NCBI GenBank assembly: GCA_937129345.1
Contig: CAKZMZ010000406.1
Location: 1-38,201 of the forward strand
Reading direction: 5' to 3'
Origin: an uncultured Thalassovita sp.
GTDB taxonomy: Bacteria; Bacteroidota; Bacteroidia; Cytophagales; Flammeovirgaceae
Length of the DNA stretch: 38,201 bases
Every line of letters begins with the position of its first letter. The first letter of the stretch is position 1. Shown here piece after piece: positions 25,402 to 34,960 of this stretch. Both the position numbers and the translations under genes were made by a program. Below the pieces are notes generated by a model. It searched no databases. It saw nothing but the letters and a program-made list of their open reading frames with translations, and was not told the DNA's origin.

Positions 25402-25409
25402 TAATTTCG
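25402..25409 (+). promoter_or_regulatory. Candidate -7 box variant (TAATTTCG) before the GT117 gene
   Basis: TAATTTCG followed by CCCCAA, 43 bases before the ATG pair at 25452. It shares the word TTCGCCCCAA with the region before the YfhO-family gene. Confidence 0.35.
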
Positions 25410-25451
25410 CCCCAAATCAAATCCATACAGATTTTACATTTTTTTTGAAGG

Positions 25452-28400
25452 ATGATGCGAGAATTTCAGAAAATCAATAATATTTCAGGCTGGTTCGTAT
25501 TCTTGGTTTCGGCCATTGTATATACCATTACTGTAGAAGAGACCGCCAGTTTTTGGGATTGCGGCGAATTCATAGCTGTTTCATACAAGTTGGAAGTGCC
25601 TCATCCACCGGGCGCCCCACTTTTTTTGCTCTTAGGGAGGATGTTCTCTTTCTTAGCCTTAGGCGATGTTGAAATGGTGGCCTACTGGATCAATATGCTA
25701 TCAGTATTGGCCTCTGCCTTTACCATCATGTTTTTACACTGGACTATCGTGTTGCTAGCCAGAAAAGTAGTAAAACCTGTAGATGGCACCTATAGCAAAG
25801 AACAACTATTCATTTTAATGGCGTCCGGTATTATCGGGGCGCTTGCCTATACCTTTTCTGATTCATTTTGGTTCTCTGCAGCAGAAGCCGAAGTATATGC
25901 ACTTTCTTCTCTTTTTACTGCCTTTGTTTTTTGGGCCATTCTAAAATGGGAATTAATAGAAAACCGCCGCTATGCAGACAAATGGCTCATTATGATCACT
26001 TATGTAATGGGCCTTTCTATTGGCGTGCACCTTCTTAATTTGGTGACCATACCTGCCCTTGCACTCATCGTTTATTACAAAAGATATAAAAACGCCACAT
26101 TAAATGGACAGCTACTAGCTATGGCAGCAGGTGGTGTAGTAATTTTGGTAATCATGTATTTTGTGATTCCCGGTCTGCCATCTATTGCAGGTTGGTTCGA
26201 AATCCTTTTTGTAAACTCATTCGGGCTACCATTTGGTAGCGGCATCGCTTTTTTCATTATTTTATTGATTGGCGCATTAATTTATGGGATCCGCTATTCA
26301 GAAAAAGAGAAAAAAGAAGTGCTCAATATTATCATGCTGAGCTTCACTTTTATACTGATTGGATATTCATCTTATGGCATTATCCCCATCCGATCTAATT
26401 ACAATACACCTATAGATGAGAACAACCCTGAAGATATTATCTCATTTGTGAGGTATCTGAAAAGAGAACAATATGGAGACAGGCCACTGATTTATGGCCA
26501 CACTTACGAATCTGAAAGGGTAAATGTAGAAGTTGGCGCACCTGTTTACAGAAAAGCCGAAACAGAATATGAAATCTACGACTACAAAAGCACACCTGTA
26601 TATGAGGAAGGGTCAAAGATGATTTTGCCCCGAATATACAGTCAGCAACCCGGCCACAAAGAATTGTACCGTACTTGGATCGGCCTTGCGCCCAACGAAA
26701 AGCCTACACTAGCCGATAATTTTAAGTACATGTTTGTCTATCAGTTCGGGCATATGTATTTCAGGTACTTTATGTGGAATTTTGCAGGTAGAGAAAGTGA
26801 TGATAAAGAAGCTGGATTTATGACACCTTGGGAAGATATCGGCGTAGACTTGCCAGAAGATCTGGCGCGAAATAAAGCTAGGAATAATTTCTACATGCTA
26901 CCTCTGCTGCTCGGCTTAATCGGTATTTTCTTTCAGTATAAAAAAGATAAAAACAATTTTTGGGTATTGCTACTACTTTTCTTTTTAACAGGTTTGGGCT
27001 TGGTACTCTACCTCAATTCACCCCCTGTAGAACCGAGGGAAAGAGATTACATTTATGTAGGTTCTTTTTACGTATTTACAATTTGGATAGGTTTTGGGGT
27101 GCTTGCTATTTATGATACCCTCAAAAAAGTAAAGATGAACCACATCATTGCTACCGTGCTTGGGCTGATCATTCCAGCTATTATGGCAGCCGAAGGGTGG
27201 GACAACCATGATCGATCCAATCGATTCCACTCCATAGATCAAGCAAAAAATACTTTACGAAGTTGCGCACCCAATGCCATTTTGTTTACAGGAGGCGATA
27301 ATGACACCTTCCCGTTGTGGTATGTACAAGAGGTAGAGGGTTTTAGAACTGATGTAAGGGTTGTGGTTTTGAGCTACTTTAGCACGGATTGGTATATAGA
27401 GCAAATGCGCAGGCCAGCTTATGAGTCGGAACCATTGCCTATTTCAATGAAACCAGAAAATTATCTACAAGGCAAGAACGACTATGTACCACTCGTAGAA
27501 GACCAAAATATGAAAGACAGGGCTGTGAACATCAAGTCTTATATGAGATTGGTGGATAAAAACGACCCTAGGGTTTTAGTAGGATTGCAAGATGGTTCTT
27601 ACACTGCTAAGCTGCTTACCAAAAACTTTGTGTTAGATATAGACAAAAACGAAGTATTAAGTAAGGGCTTTGTTCCCAAAGGCAAAGAAAATCGTGTGGC
27701 AGATAAAATGACATGGCGAATTAAAGAAGGCGCGAGCGCTATCTTTAAAAATGATTTGGCTATTCTCGATATTTTAGCAACCAATAATTGGGAAAGACCA
27801 GTGTATTTTAACAATACTTCTGCCAATACATCTAACTTAGATTTAAGGCAATGGCTACAGCTAGAAGGCATGGCATTTAGGCTTATGCCCATAAGAAGCC
27901 AAAACGGTGGCGAAGTAGGCGAGGTAAACATAGATGTGATGCGTGAGAACATTAACGAATTTGAATTTAGAGGTTTTAATGATCCCGGCGTTTACCACGA
28001 TGAAGAATACAGAAAGTTTGGCTCCAACACCCGTAACTCTTATGCAAGATTGGCCAAAGCACTTTATGAGAAAGGCGATGAAGAAGGCGCTAAGGAGGTT
28101 ATAGAAGAAGCTATGACCAATATTCCTGATAAAAGTATTCCATACAGCTATTTTACAAGCAGGTTTGTAGAAATCTATTATTTGCTCGGAGAAAGAGAAA
28201 AAGCCAAAGAAATTGCTGACATTATGGAAAGACGCTCAAAAGAGTTTATGGACTACATGGAGCAAACAGGCAAGTACAACGACAATTTGTACAGAGGCGC
28301 CATGCTCTTCCCTACTGCCTTGGCAGATATTTACAGAAGACTCTCCATTGATGCCGTAAACGAAGAACGGGCTTTAGAGCAAAATGAAGAAATTGACCTA

Positions 28401-28520
28401 GAGCGTAAAGAAACTAGGCTGCAAGAAATACAAGAAGCAAAGGAATACTATATGCAAGAGTTTGAAAAATTTGATCAATTGTTAGAACAGCACAGAAATA
28501 GAGTAAATGCTATTAGGTAA
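25452..28520 (+). CDS. DUF2723/GT117 membrane glycosyltransferase
   Basis: A 1022-residue protein of the DUF2723 family (GT117), GT-C-fold relatives of protein O-mannosyltransferases. After the first helix comes the family signature FWDCGEF (34-40) and HPPGAP (51-56), with the Asp-Glu pair expected to be catalytic. About a dozen transmembrane helices span to about residue 580. A large periplasmic part follows that ends in helical, TPR-like and coiled segments rich in Glu and Lys. It probably transfers sugar from a polyprenyl carrier to secreted proteins. Two ATG codons are in tandem; the second may be the true start. It is followed by a terminator, then murA. Confidence 0.88.
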   Translation: MMREFQKINNISGWFVFLVSAIVYTITVEETASFWDCGEFIAVSYKLEVPHPPGAPLFLLLGRMFSFLALGDVEMVAYWINMLSVLASAFTIMFLHWTIVLLARKVVKPVDGTYSKEQLFILMASGIIGALAYTFSDSFWFSAAEAEVYALSSLFTAFVFWAILKWELIENRRYADKWLIMITYVMGLSIGVHLLNLVTIPALALIVYYKRYKNATLNGQLLAMAAGGVVILVIMYFVIPGLPSIAGWFEILFVNSFGLPFGSGIAFFIILLIGALIYGIRYSEKEKKEVLNIIMLSFTFILIGYSSYGIIPIRSNYNTPIDENNPEDIISFVRYLKREQYGDRPLIYGHTYESERVNVEVGAPVYRKAETEYEIYDYKSTPVYEEGSKMILPRIYSQQPGHKELYRTWIGLAPNEKPTLADNFKYMFVYQFGHMYFRYFMWNFAGRESDDKEAGFMTPWEDIGVDLPEDLARNKARNNFYMLPLLLGLIGIFFQYKKDKNNFWVLLLLFFLTGLGLVLYLNSPPVEPRERDYIYVGSFYVFTIWIGFGVLAIYDTLKKVKMNHIIATVLGLIIPAIMAAEGWDNHDRSNRFHSIDQAKNTLRSCAPNAILFTGGDNDTFPLWYVQEVEGFRTDVRVVVLSYFSTDWYIEQMRRPAYESEPLPISMKPENYLQGKNDYVPLVEDQNMKDRAVNIKSYMRLVDKNDPRVLVGLQDGSYTAKLLTKNFVLDIDKNEVLSKGFVPKGKENRVADKMTWRIKEGASAIFKNDLAILDILATNNWERPVYFNNTSANTSNLDLRQWLQLEGMAFRLMPIRSQNGGEVGEVNIDVMRENINEFEFRGFNDPGVYHDEEYRKFGSNTRNSYARLAKALYEKGDEEGAKEVIEEAMTNIPDKSIPYSYFTSRFVEIYYLLGEREKAKEIADIMERRSKEFMDYMEQTGKYNDNLYRGAMLFPTALADIYRRLSIDAVNEERALEQNEEIDLERKETRLQEIQEAKEYYMQEFEKFDQLLEQHRNRVNAIR

Positions 28521-28556
28521 TTGATCTTTTGGAGAAATACACATTTGATTACACAG

Positions 28557-28584
28557 AAAAGCCCTTAGATCTAAGGGCTTTTTT
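28557..28584 (+). terminator. Terminator after the GT117 gene
   Basis: AAAAGCCCTTA (28557-28567), loop GATC, TAAGGGCTTTT (28572-28582) and more T. A perfect 11-bp stem that works on both strands. Confidence 0.92.
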
Positions 28585-28646
28585 ATTTACCAAAATGCAA
28601 ATTGGTAAGAGAATCGCTTTCGTCCTCCATTTCTCCTATTAAATCT

Positions 28647-28654
28647 TAATTTTG
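28647..28654 (+). promoter_or_regulatory. Candidate murA -7 box (TAATTTTG)
   Basis: An exact TAnnTTTG match 32 bases before the murA ATG, placed downstream of the previous terminator. The -33 region is not clear. Confidence 0.45.
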
Positions 28655-28686
28655 CAAGCATTATTGAACCATACCAAAAACCACAT

Positions 28687-30006
28687 ATGGAAACAGGAAA
28701 AATTGTGTTTGAAGTTGAAGGAGGCCATGAACTTAAAGGAGAGATCACGCCACAAGGAGCAAAAAATGAGTCGCTACAGATTTTGTGTGCCGTTTTGCTC
28801 ACCGAAGAAAAAGTGACCATTAACAATGTGCCCGACATTAGAGATGTAAATAAGCTCATTGGCCTTCTCAAATCCATAGGTGTACAGATCAAACAAAAAG
28901 GGCCCAGCAGTTATGAGTTTATTGCAAAGGATATTGATATCCACTATTTAGAAACTCCAGATTTTGAACAGCAAGCTGCCTCCTTAAGGGGTTCTATTAT
29001 GATTTTAGGCCCGCTTCTTGCCCGCTTTGGCCAGGCAAAAATCCCAAGGCCGGGAGGAGATAAAATTGGGCGCAGGCGTTTAGATACCCACTTTTTAGGC
29101 TTCCAAAAACTGGGGGCACGTTTCAATTTTGACGCAGACAACCATTTTTATAATATAGATGCCCACAACCTGCACGGCACTTATATTTTATTAGACGAGC
29201 CTTCTGTTACAGGTACTGCCAATATTATTATGGCAGCAGTGCTCGCTAATGGCAAAACCACTATTTACAATGCAGCTTGCGAGCCATACATCCAGCAACT
29301 CTGTCGCATGCTCAACAGAATGGGGGCAAACATTGGTGGTGCAGGCTCTAATTTACTCACTATCGAAGGCGTCTCTCAATTAGGAGGCACGACCCATACA
29401 ATGCTACCAGATATGATAGAAATCGGTAGTTTTATTGGCATGGCCGCCATGACTGCTTCTGAAATCACCATAAAAAATGCACGTATCGACCAACTAGGCT
29501 TGATTCCCTCTGTTTTTCAGAAATTAGGCATACAAATGGAATTTAAGGATGATGATATTTTTATCCCTAAACAAGAAAGCTACGAAATAGACCGCTTTAT
29601 TGATGGCTCTATGCTTACCGTGGCAGATGGACCTTGGCCACTTTTTACACCCGATTTGCTAAGCATCGTGCTAGTAGTTGCCACGCAAGCGAACGGAACG
29701 GTATTGGTACACCAAAAAATGTTCGAAAGTCGCTTGTTCTTTGTAGATAAATTGATAGACATGGGCGCGCAAATCATTCTTTGTGACCCACATCGCGCCA
29801 CCGTAATAGGTCTAAACAAACAAATTCCACTTAAAGGCATAAAAATGACCTCGCCTGACATTAGGGCAGGTGTTTCTCTTTTGATAGCCGCACTCTCGGC
29901 CAGTGGCACTAGTATGATTTACAACGGAGAACAGATAGACAGAGGCTATCAATACATAGACCAAAGACTTAGGGCTTTAGGTGCAAAAATTAAGCGGGTA
30001 GAGTAA
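28687..30006 (+). CDS. murA: UDP-N-acetylglucosamine 1-carboxyvinyltransferase, Cys-to-Asp active site
   Basis: The first committed step of peptidoglycan synthesis: enolpyruvyl transfer from PEP to UDP-GlcNAc in the cytoplasm. A 439-residue protein with the two inside-out alpha/beta domains of the EPSP-synthase superfamily. Lys26 and Asn27 in GAKNES are the conserved substrate residues. The mobile loop reads RPGGDKIGRRRLD (121-133): Asp125 (codon GAT at 29059-29061) replaces the Cys that fosfomycin alkylates (Cys115 in E. coli). The Asp form is active in other bacteria and gives natural fosfomycin resistance; I recall it as usual in Bacteroidota. It has its own promoter-like box and a terminator overlapping the stop. 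Confidence 0.95.
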   Translation: METGKIVFEVEGGHELKGEITPQGAKNESLQILCAVLLTEEKVTINNVPDIRDVNKLIGLLKSIGVQIKQKGPSSYEFIAKDIDIHYLETPDFEQQAASLRGSIMILGPLLARFGQAKIPRPGGDKIGRRRLDTHFLGFQKLGARFNFDADNHFYNIDAHNLHGTYILLDEPSVTGTANIIMAAVLANGKTTIYNAACEPYIQQLCRMLNRMGANIGGAGSNLLTIEGVSQLGGTTHTMLPDMIEIGSFIGMAAMTASEITIKNARIDQLGLIPSVFQKLGIQMEFKDDDIFIPKQESYEIDRFIDGSMLTVADGPWPLFTPDLLSIVLVVATQANGTVLVHQKMFESRLFFVDKLIDMGAQIILCDPHRATVIGLNKQIPLKGIKMTSPDIRAGVSLLIAALSASGTSMIYNGEQIDRGYQYIDQRLRALGAKIKRVE

Positions 30007-30020
30007 TACCCGCTTAATTT
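29987..30020. terminator. Bidirectional terminator between convergent genes
   Basis: AAATTAAGCGGGTA (29987-30000) and TACCCGCTTAATTT (30007-30020) form a perfect 14-bp stem with loop GAGTAA. It includes the last codons and stop of murA and touches the stop of the convergent esterase gene. Confidence 0.8.
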
Positions 30021-31008
30021 ATTGCAGATTAGGATGTTGGTACTGTTCAAAAAACTCCCATATAATTGCACTTGCATTTATATCCCTATTAATAGGGCCA
30101 ATACCGGCATTGTTAAAAAAACCAGGGAAAGGCGAACCGGGCCAAGCATGCCCTCCTCCTTCTACCAGGTACAGCTGCACATTGGCACCTCCTGTACAAT
30201 TGCTATACTCTAATAATTGTACAGTAGAATTGTCTGTATTATCTAAATCCGACAAAGCTATGCTATCCACAGGTGAAATTGTGCAATTGTTTTCACCTGC
30301 CCAATAATCCATAGTTTCTGATATGGCCACCTGAGCATCAAACCCTGTAAAAGGCACAATAAAATCTGCTGTGCCTGCAATTTGAAGAACGGGAATTTCT
30401 CTGGTTGGAGAACAACTATTTGCCTGATCATCTGACATGCCTCCACCCACAGAAGCTATGGCAGCGATTCTATCTCCTAAGTTACATGCCAGTGTGTAAG
30501 ACATATAGCCACCCATGGAAAATCCGGTTGAATACACCCTTGATAAATCGATGTTGTATTTTTGACTCATTTCATCAATTAAAGCATCGATAAATCCTAA
30601 GTCGTCTAATTTATCCGCTTCAAGTTGAATGTTCCACAAATTCCCTTCTGTTCCAGCGGGAATTGCCTGCCCTGCTTCAAAAGGCAAAGCTCCTGAGAGA
30701 CCTTGCGGCGAAACTACTATAAAGTTTTCTATTTCTGCAAGTGAATCAAAACCGGAGACAAGCCTCTGCAACTCTGTAGTCATATTAAAACCATGTAAAT
30801 TGAACAAGAGAGGCAATTGCTGGTTCATGTCAAAACTAGTAGGTATGTAAACGTCGTAGGTTCTTTCAACTCCATCATAATTAAATGCAACATTTGTTTG
30901 TAAACCTGTCTGTACTACAATCTCTTCATTCACCTCATCTTCATCATCACAAGACATAAAAAATAAACTGCTAAAAAGCAATACATAGCAAATTCTAGTA
31001 AAATCCAT
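30019..31008 (-). CDS. Lipoprotein esterase, PHB-depolymerase/feruloyl-esterase (LpqC) type
   Basis: A 329-residue alpha/beta hydrolase of the COG3509 group. A signal peptide with lipobox ends at Cys20 (FFMSC), followed by acidic DDEDE, so it is a lipoprotein probably held in the outer membrane. Catalytic residues: Ser164 in GFSMGG, Asp215 in AGTADFIVP and His287 in GGGHAWPG. The HGF motif (72-74) supplies the oxyanion hole. Relatives cleave polyhydroxybutyrate oligomers or feruloyl esters of plant polysaccharide. No polysaccharide-utilisation genes are nearby, so the substrate is open. Confidence 0.85.
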   Translation of the reverse strand: MDFTRICYVLLFSSLFFMSCDDEDEVNEEIVVQTGLQTNVAFNYDGVERTYDVYIPTSFDMNQQLPLLFNLHGFNMTTELQRLVSGFDSLAEIENFIVVSPQGLSGALPFEAGQAIPAGTEGNLWNIQLEADKLDDLGFIDALIDEMSQKYNIDLSRVYSTGFSMGGYMSYTLACNLGDRIAAIASVGGGMSDDQANSCSPTREIPVLQIAGTADFIVPFTGFDAQVAISETMDYWAGENNCTISPVDSIALSDLDNTDNSTVQLLEYSNCTGGANVQLYLVEGGGHAWPGSPFPGFFNNAGIGPINRDINASAIIWEFFEQYQHPNLQ

Positions 31009-31151
31009 ATGTCATCAGTTAAATTAAAATTCTATTGATCGAATTTAATTTTAATAGATGCATTTGATAAGCACAGATGTGTCAAAAACCAGCACATACG
31101 TTGCACTTAGCAGATATTCTAGTTTTCTATGTGGCTTGTATCTTTTCCAAT

Positions 31152-31181
31152 AAAAAAACCGCAGTGGCAATGCCATTGCGG
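31152..31181 (-). terminator. tonB terminator
   Basis: CCGCAGTGGC (31159-31168) and GCCATTGCGG (31172-31181) form a 10-bp stem with one G-U pair, followed on the minus strand by seven T. It lies 40 bases past the TonB stop. Confidence 0.88.
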
Positions 31182-31221
31182 CTATCACCATCTACGGTTA
31201 ATTTTTCATCCAGGTAGTTTA

Positions 31222-32049
31222 TTAAATGTCTGATAGTTTAAACATAATCGGTATGATCATTCTTTGTTTTACCGGTCTACCCCTTTGCTTACCTGGTTTC
31301 CATTTAGGGGCTTTAGCCAGTACTCTTAATGCTTCATCATCACAACCAAATCCTATACCTCTTATAACTTCTGTTTGAGTTATGGTTCCGTCTTTATCTA
31401 CTATAAAGCGAAGATAGACTTTACCACTTACACCAACCTCTACTGCCCTGCGTGGATATTTCATGTTTTTAGCAATGTAGGCATAAAATTCTTGAAACCC
31501 TCCTTTTGGATGTGCTGGATCTTCCACCACTTCAAAAATCTCTTCTACAATTTCTTCTTCTTCTTCAACTTCTACAGTAAATTCTACTTCCTCTACAATG
31601 GTTTCCTCATCGGCTTCCATATCCAAATCGATTTCTATTTCTTGCTCAATAATCACTTCGTCTTCTACGGCCACAATCTCAGGAGACTTGATTTTTGGAG
31701 GTGGAGGAGGTTTGTGTTCAGTTGGAGGAATTTCCTGCATTTCCTCAAAATCTTGTCTATCGCCTGTTAATTGCACTAGAGAAGCTTCTTCGTAGTCCGG
31801 AAATTCAAATACTGTTAAAACCATAGCTAATGATAAAATAAGACCTGTACGGTAAACAATACTTTTGTAAGAGCTACCATCTACACCAGGATACTTTTTT
31901 ACGAGTACGCTATCGGTTGGAGGGGATGCCGCAGCCTTCTGTCCATTTTTAGACATAATAAATCTCATCAATACTATTATGCCTATGATCAAAACTAAGA
32001 AAAGGGCTGCTACGCCGGGAATGCCTAAATAATTAAGAAACTGTATCAT
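31222..32049 (-). CDS. TonB-family energy transducer with two membrane helices
   Basis: A 275-residue protein. The C-terminal TonB domain (about 190-272) shows NMKYPRRAVEVGVSGKVYLRF and the CDDEALRVLAKAPKWKPG segment typical of Bacteroidota TonBs. It couples inner-membrane energy to outer-membrane receptors. Unlike the standard form with one N-terminal helix, it has two: about 7-32 and 64-82. The periplasmic linker has a short KPPPPPK (113-119) and then about 50 residues very rich in Glu and Val, so it is acidic where many TonB linkers are basic. No ExbB/ExbD or receptor gene is nearby. It is monocistronic with its own terminator. Confidence 0.88.
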   Translation of the reverse strand: MIQFLNYLGIPGVAALFLVLIIGIIVLMRFIMSKNGQKAAASPPTDSVLVKKYPGVDGSSYKSIVYRTGLILSLAMVLTVFEFPDYEEASLVQLTGDRQDFEEMQEIPPTEHKPPPPPKIKSPEIVAVEDEVIIEQEIEIDLDMEADEETIVEEVEFTVEVEEEEEIVEEIFEVVEDPAHPKGGFQEFYAYIAKNMKYPRRAVEVGVSGKVYLRFIVDKDGTITQTEVIRGIGFGCDDEALRVLAKAPKWKPGKQRGRPVKQRMIIPIMFKLSDI

Positions 32050-32177
32050 GGTAGTGAGGTTTAAATTTTTTTCCTATTTGTTAGGATTAATTGATACCTC
32101 TAATGTAGCCCACAACATGTTATGGTTTCATGATACGTATCAGCGCACTAAGTGATTTTGGTCAAATTAATAAGGTT

Positions 32178-34337
32178 TTAAACCATCTTAAGATCGATTG
32201 TACGTTTTTCTAGGTTTGTACCCTGCACAATGACCCTTACTTTATCGCCAATCTTAAAAGTATCTCCATACCTTTTGCCTACAATTTGCTGTTTGGCTTC
32301 GTCTAAATAGTAAAAGTCGTCCTGTATATCGGCAAGGCGTACCATGCCTTCGCATTTGGTTTCGTCCATTTCTACATAAATACCCCATTCTGTTATACCA
32401 GATACCACACCCTCTAGCTCTTTGTGCAGGTATTGTTGCATAAACTCCACCTGCTTGTACTTAATAGAGGCCCTTTCGGCATCTACTGCTACTTTCTCCC
32501 TTTCTGAGGCATGCTTGCATTTTTCTTCGTAAGGAGCTTTTTCTGGACTTGGGTCTCCATCTAAATAATGCTGTAAAAGACGATGCGCCATCATATCGGG
32601 GTAGCGGCGTATAGGCGAGGTAAAATGGGAGTAATGCTTAAAGGCCAAACCGTAGTGCCCAATTTCATCTGTGGTGTAACGCGCCTTAGACATGGTCCTA
32701 ATGGCTTGCGATTGTATAATGTTCTGCTCTGCTGTACCCTCAACAGCTTCTGAAAGCTTATTTAAGGAATTAGACAGTTTATCTTTAGACAGAGAGATTT
32801 TATAACCAAATCGCGACACGAATTCTGAGAGCTTCAATATTTTTTCTTGATCAGGGTCTTCGTGCACTCTGTACACCATAGTATTTTTGTGTTTACCATC
32901 TTTTTTGCGCTGTACAAACTCAGCTACATGTTTGTTGGCCAATAGCATAAATTCTTCTACGAGCTTATGGGCGTCTTTACGGATTTTCGGGAAAAGCCCC
33001 AAGGGTTTGCCTGCTTCATCTAACTTAAACTTCAATTCTACAGACTCAAAGGCAATAGCACCTTTTTCAAACCTTTGGGTTTTTAGTTTTTTTGCCAAGT
33101 TATTTAAAACAGCCAACTCCTCAGCAAAATCGCCTTGTTTTGTCTCTATGGCTTCTTGGGCTTCTTCATAGGTAAACCGCCTATCAGAATAGATTAAGGT
33201 TCTACCGAACCCCTCATCTTTTACGTGAGCATTTTCATCTAAAGTAAAAATGGCAGAAAAAGTAAGCTTTTCTTCTTTTGGTCTCAAAGAACACAGTCCA
33301 TTAGACAAACGCTCGGGTAGCATAGGAATGGTCCTGTCTACTAAATAAACGGAAGTACCTCTTTTATAAGCTTCTTTTTCAAGCTCACTTTTTGTATCTA
33401 CATAGTGGGTTACGTCTGCTATATGTATGCCTATTTGCCAAAGGTCTCCATCTAATTTTTTAATAGAGAGTGCGTCATCAAAGTCCTTGGCATCTTCAGG
33501 ATCTATGGTAAAAGTCGTAACTTCTCTTAAATCTTTTCTTTTAGCTATTTCTTTATTAGTGATTTTTTCTGAGATTTTATCGGCCTCCTCCTCTACTCTT
33601 TTAGGAAACTCAAAAGGCAGCCCAAACTCAAACATAATAGCATGGATCTCCGTCTCGTTTTCACCTGCCTTGCCCAATACCTGCTTTACAACACCTACAG
33701 GGCTATTGTCTTTTTTAGACCAAACTTTAACCTCTACCACTACTTTATCCATATGGTTGGCACCATTAAAATCTGCCGGACTTACGTAAATATCTTCATA
33801 TACTTTGCGGTTGGCAGGTACTACAAAGGCAAAATGCTTAGAGATTTCTATATGGCCTACAAACTCATGGGTTTTGCGCTCTAAAATCTCCATTACCTTG
33901 GCGTCTTTTTTACCTCTGCGATTGTAGTGCAGCGCTATCTTAACCTTATCGCCATCTATGGCTCCGTTTAGTTTATCAGACGAAATCCGTATATCATCTT
34001 GGTCTTCTAAAACTATGTAGGCAAATGTTGGGTTTACGTGATCTACTATGCCAATAAACTCATCATTGGCATTTTTTCTTTTTCCATTAGACAAGCGATA
34101 TTGGCCATCTTTTAATTTGTCTAACTTACCACTGACAGCTAAATGATCCAACACAGCACTAAGTTCAGATTTGGTACGCTGTTTCCTCACACTTAACTGC
34201 TTAGCAATTTTTTTAAAGGAGAATTGCTTGGCAGGTTCTGCTTTTACCAATTGCATTACTGCCTCTTTCAAAAGCTGCGACTCGGTTTGAGACCCTGACT
34301 TTTTCTTATCTTTTTTATTCTTGTTTGAATCTTTCAT
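32178..34337 (-). CDS. rnr: Ribonuclease R
   Basis: A processive 3'-5' exoribonuclease that degrades structured RNA in the cytoplasm. 719 residues from ATG at 34337 (MKDSNKNKKDKKK); a TTG 14 codons upstream is in frame but unlikely. Order: a Lys-rich tail, a winged-helix domain (about 20-85), cold-shock/OB domains, and the RNB catalytic domain with FTIDPEDAKDFDDAL (metal-binding aspartates, near 280), where SKARYTTDEIGHYGLAFKHY and FTSPIRRYPDM also fall. A C-terminal S1 domain follows (GVVSGITEWGIYVEM onward). The length is normal for RNase R of this phylum. Confidence 0.94.
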   Translation of the reverse strand: MKDSNKNKKDKKKSGSQTESQLLKEAVMQLVKAEPAKQFSFKKIAKQLSVRKQRTKSELSAVLDHLAVSGKLDKLKDGQYRLSNGKRKNANDEFIGIVDHVNPTFAYIVLEDQDDIRISSDKLNGAIDGDKVKIALHYNRRGKKDAKVMEILERKTHEFVGHIEISKHFAFVVPANRKVYEDIYVSPADFNGANHMDKVVVEVKVWSKKDNSPVGVVKQVLGKAGENETEIHAIMFEFGLPFEFPKRVEEEADKISEKITNKEIAKRKDLREVTTFTIDPEDAKDFDDALSIKKLDGDLWQIGIHIADVTHYVDTKSELEKEAYKRGTSVYLVDRTIPMLPERLSNGLCSLRPKEEKLTFSAIFTLDENAHVKDEGFGRTLIYSDRRFTYEEAQEAIETKQGDFAEELAVLNNLAKKLKTQRFEKGAIAFESVELKFKLDEAGKPLGLFPKIRKDAHKLVEEFMLLANKHVAEFVQRKKDGKHKNTMVYRVHEDPDQEKILKLSEFVSRFGYKISLSKDKLSNSLNKLSEAVEGTAEQNIIQSQAIRTMSKARYTTDEIGHYGLAFKHYSHFTSPIRRYPDMMAHRLLQHYLDGDPSPEKAPYEEKCKHASEREKVAVDAERASIKYKQVEFMQQYLHKELEGVVSGITEWGIYVEMDETKCEGMVRLADIQDDFYYLDEAKQQIVGKRYGDTFKIGDKVRVIVQGTNLEKRTIDLKMV

Positions 34338-34635
34338 AAATATTGTTTCATGAGCAACACCGCTAAACAGTGTGTTCAAATTTGAGTGTTTTTTAAAAAT
34401 ATCTTAAATAGTTGATGATTGAATTAAAATTTATTCTTTAGAATGGAACCACCTATTTCTTAGCTAACACCAATTAATAAATAATGATGGCCAAAAGAAA
34501 AAATTAATGTCTGCTTAAAGTGGGAGATTTTTGAGAAGAGAGTAAAAAGTCCTTCTGCACCTAAAAACAGTGCAAAAATAAAGAATATTATCAATAAAAG
34601 TGAACTATCCAGCTTTAGTTAGATAATTCTGGTTT

Positions 34636-34809
34636 TTAAAAGTCTATACTTTCGTAGTTAAAAGAAGAGACTTCGTCAAAAATGTCGGTTAATTGCTCGA
34701 GTTCTTCGGCTTCATCTTCCGTTAAACTTTCGTATTCCTTTTTGCTTCTTAACCTCTGAATACGCTCATAAGCTTGACTTGGCGAAAGAGAATAAAGTTC
34801 TTCGTTCAT
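34636..34809 (-). CDS. Small acidic protein, 57 residues
   Basis: ATG at 34807-34809 opens a 57-codon frame ending in TAA at 34636-34638. The sequence (MNEELYSLSPSQAYERIQRL at the start, EDEAEELEQLTDIFDE later) is amphipathic, helical and strongly acidic, and looks like a real protein rather than chance. The leader before the ATG is A/T-rich. It is flanked by rnr (257 bases downstream) and the lipoprotein operon. I do not recognise a family. A partner-binding or anti-sigma-like role cannot be argued from sequence alone. Confidence 0.6.
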   Translation of the reverse strand: MNEELYSLSPSQAYERIQRLRSKKEYESLTEDEAEELEQLTDIFDEVSSFNYESIDF

Positions 34810-34960
34810 TTTATCAAAATTAAACAGTTAAATTTATCACCCCACATTTTAGTAAATAAAAAGATGAAATACAATAATTTTAATAAGATATTGTACTATT
34901 TAATGATGATTTAACAATTCTTTCTTCTTTCCATCACAATTCTCGCCCTTTATAAACCTA

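Noticed and set aside
34814-34821. TAATTTTG on minus as promoter of the 57-residue gene
   Set aside because: It lies 4 bases before the ATG, so the transcript would begin inside the coding frame.
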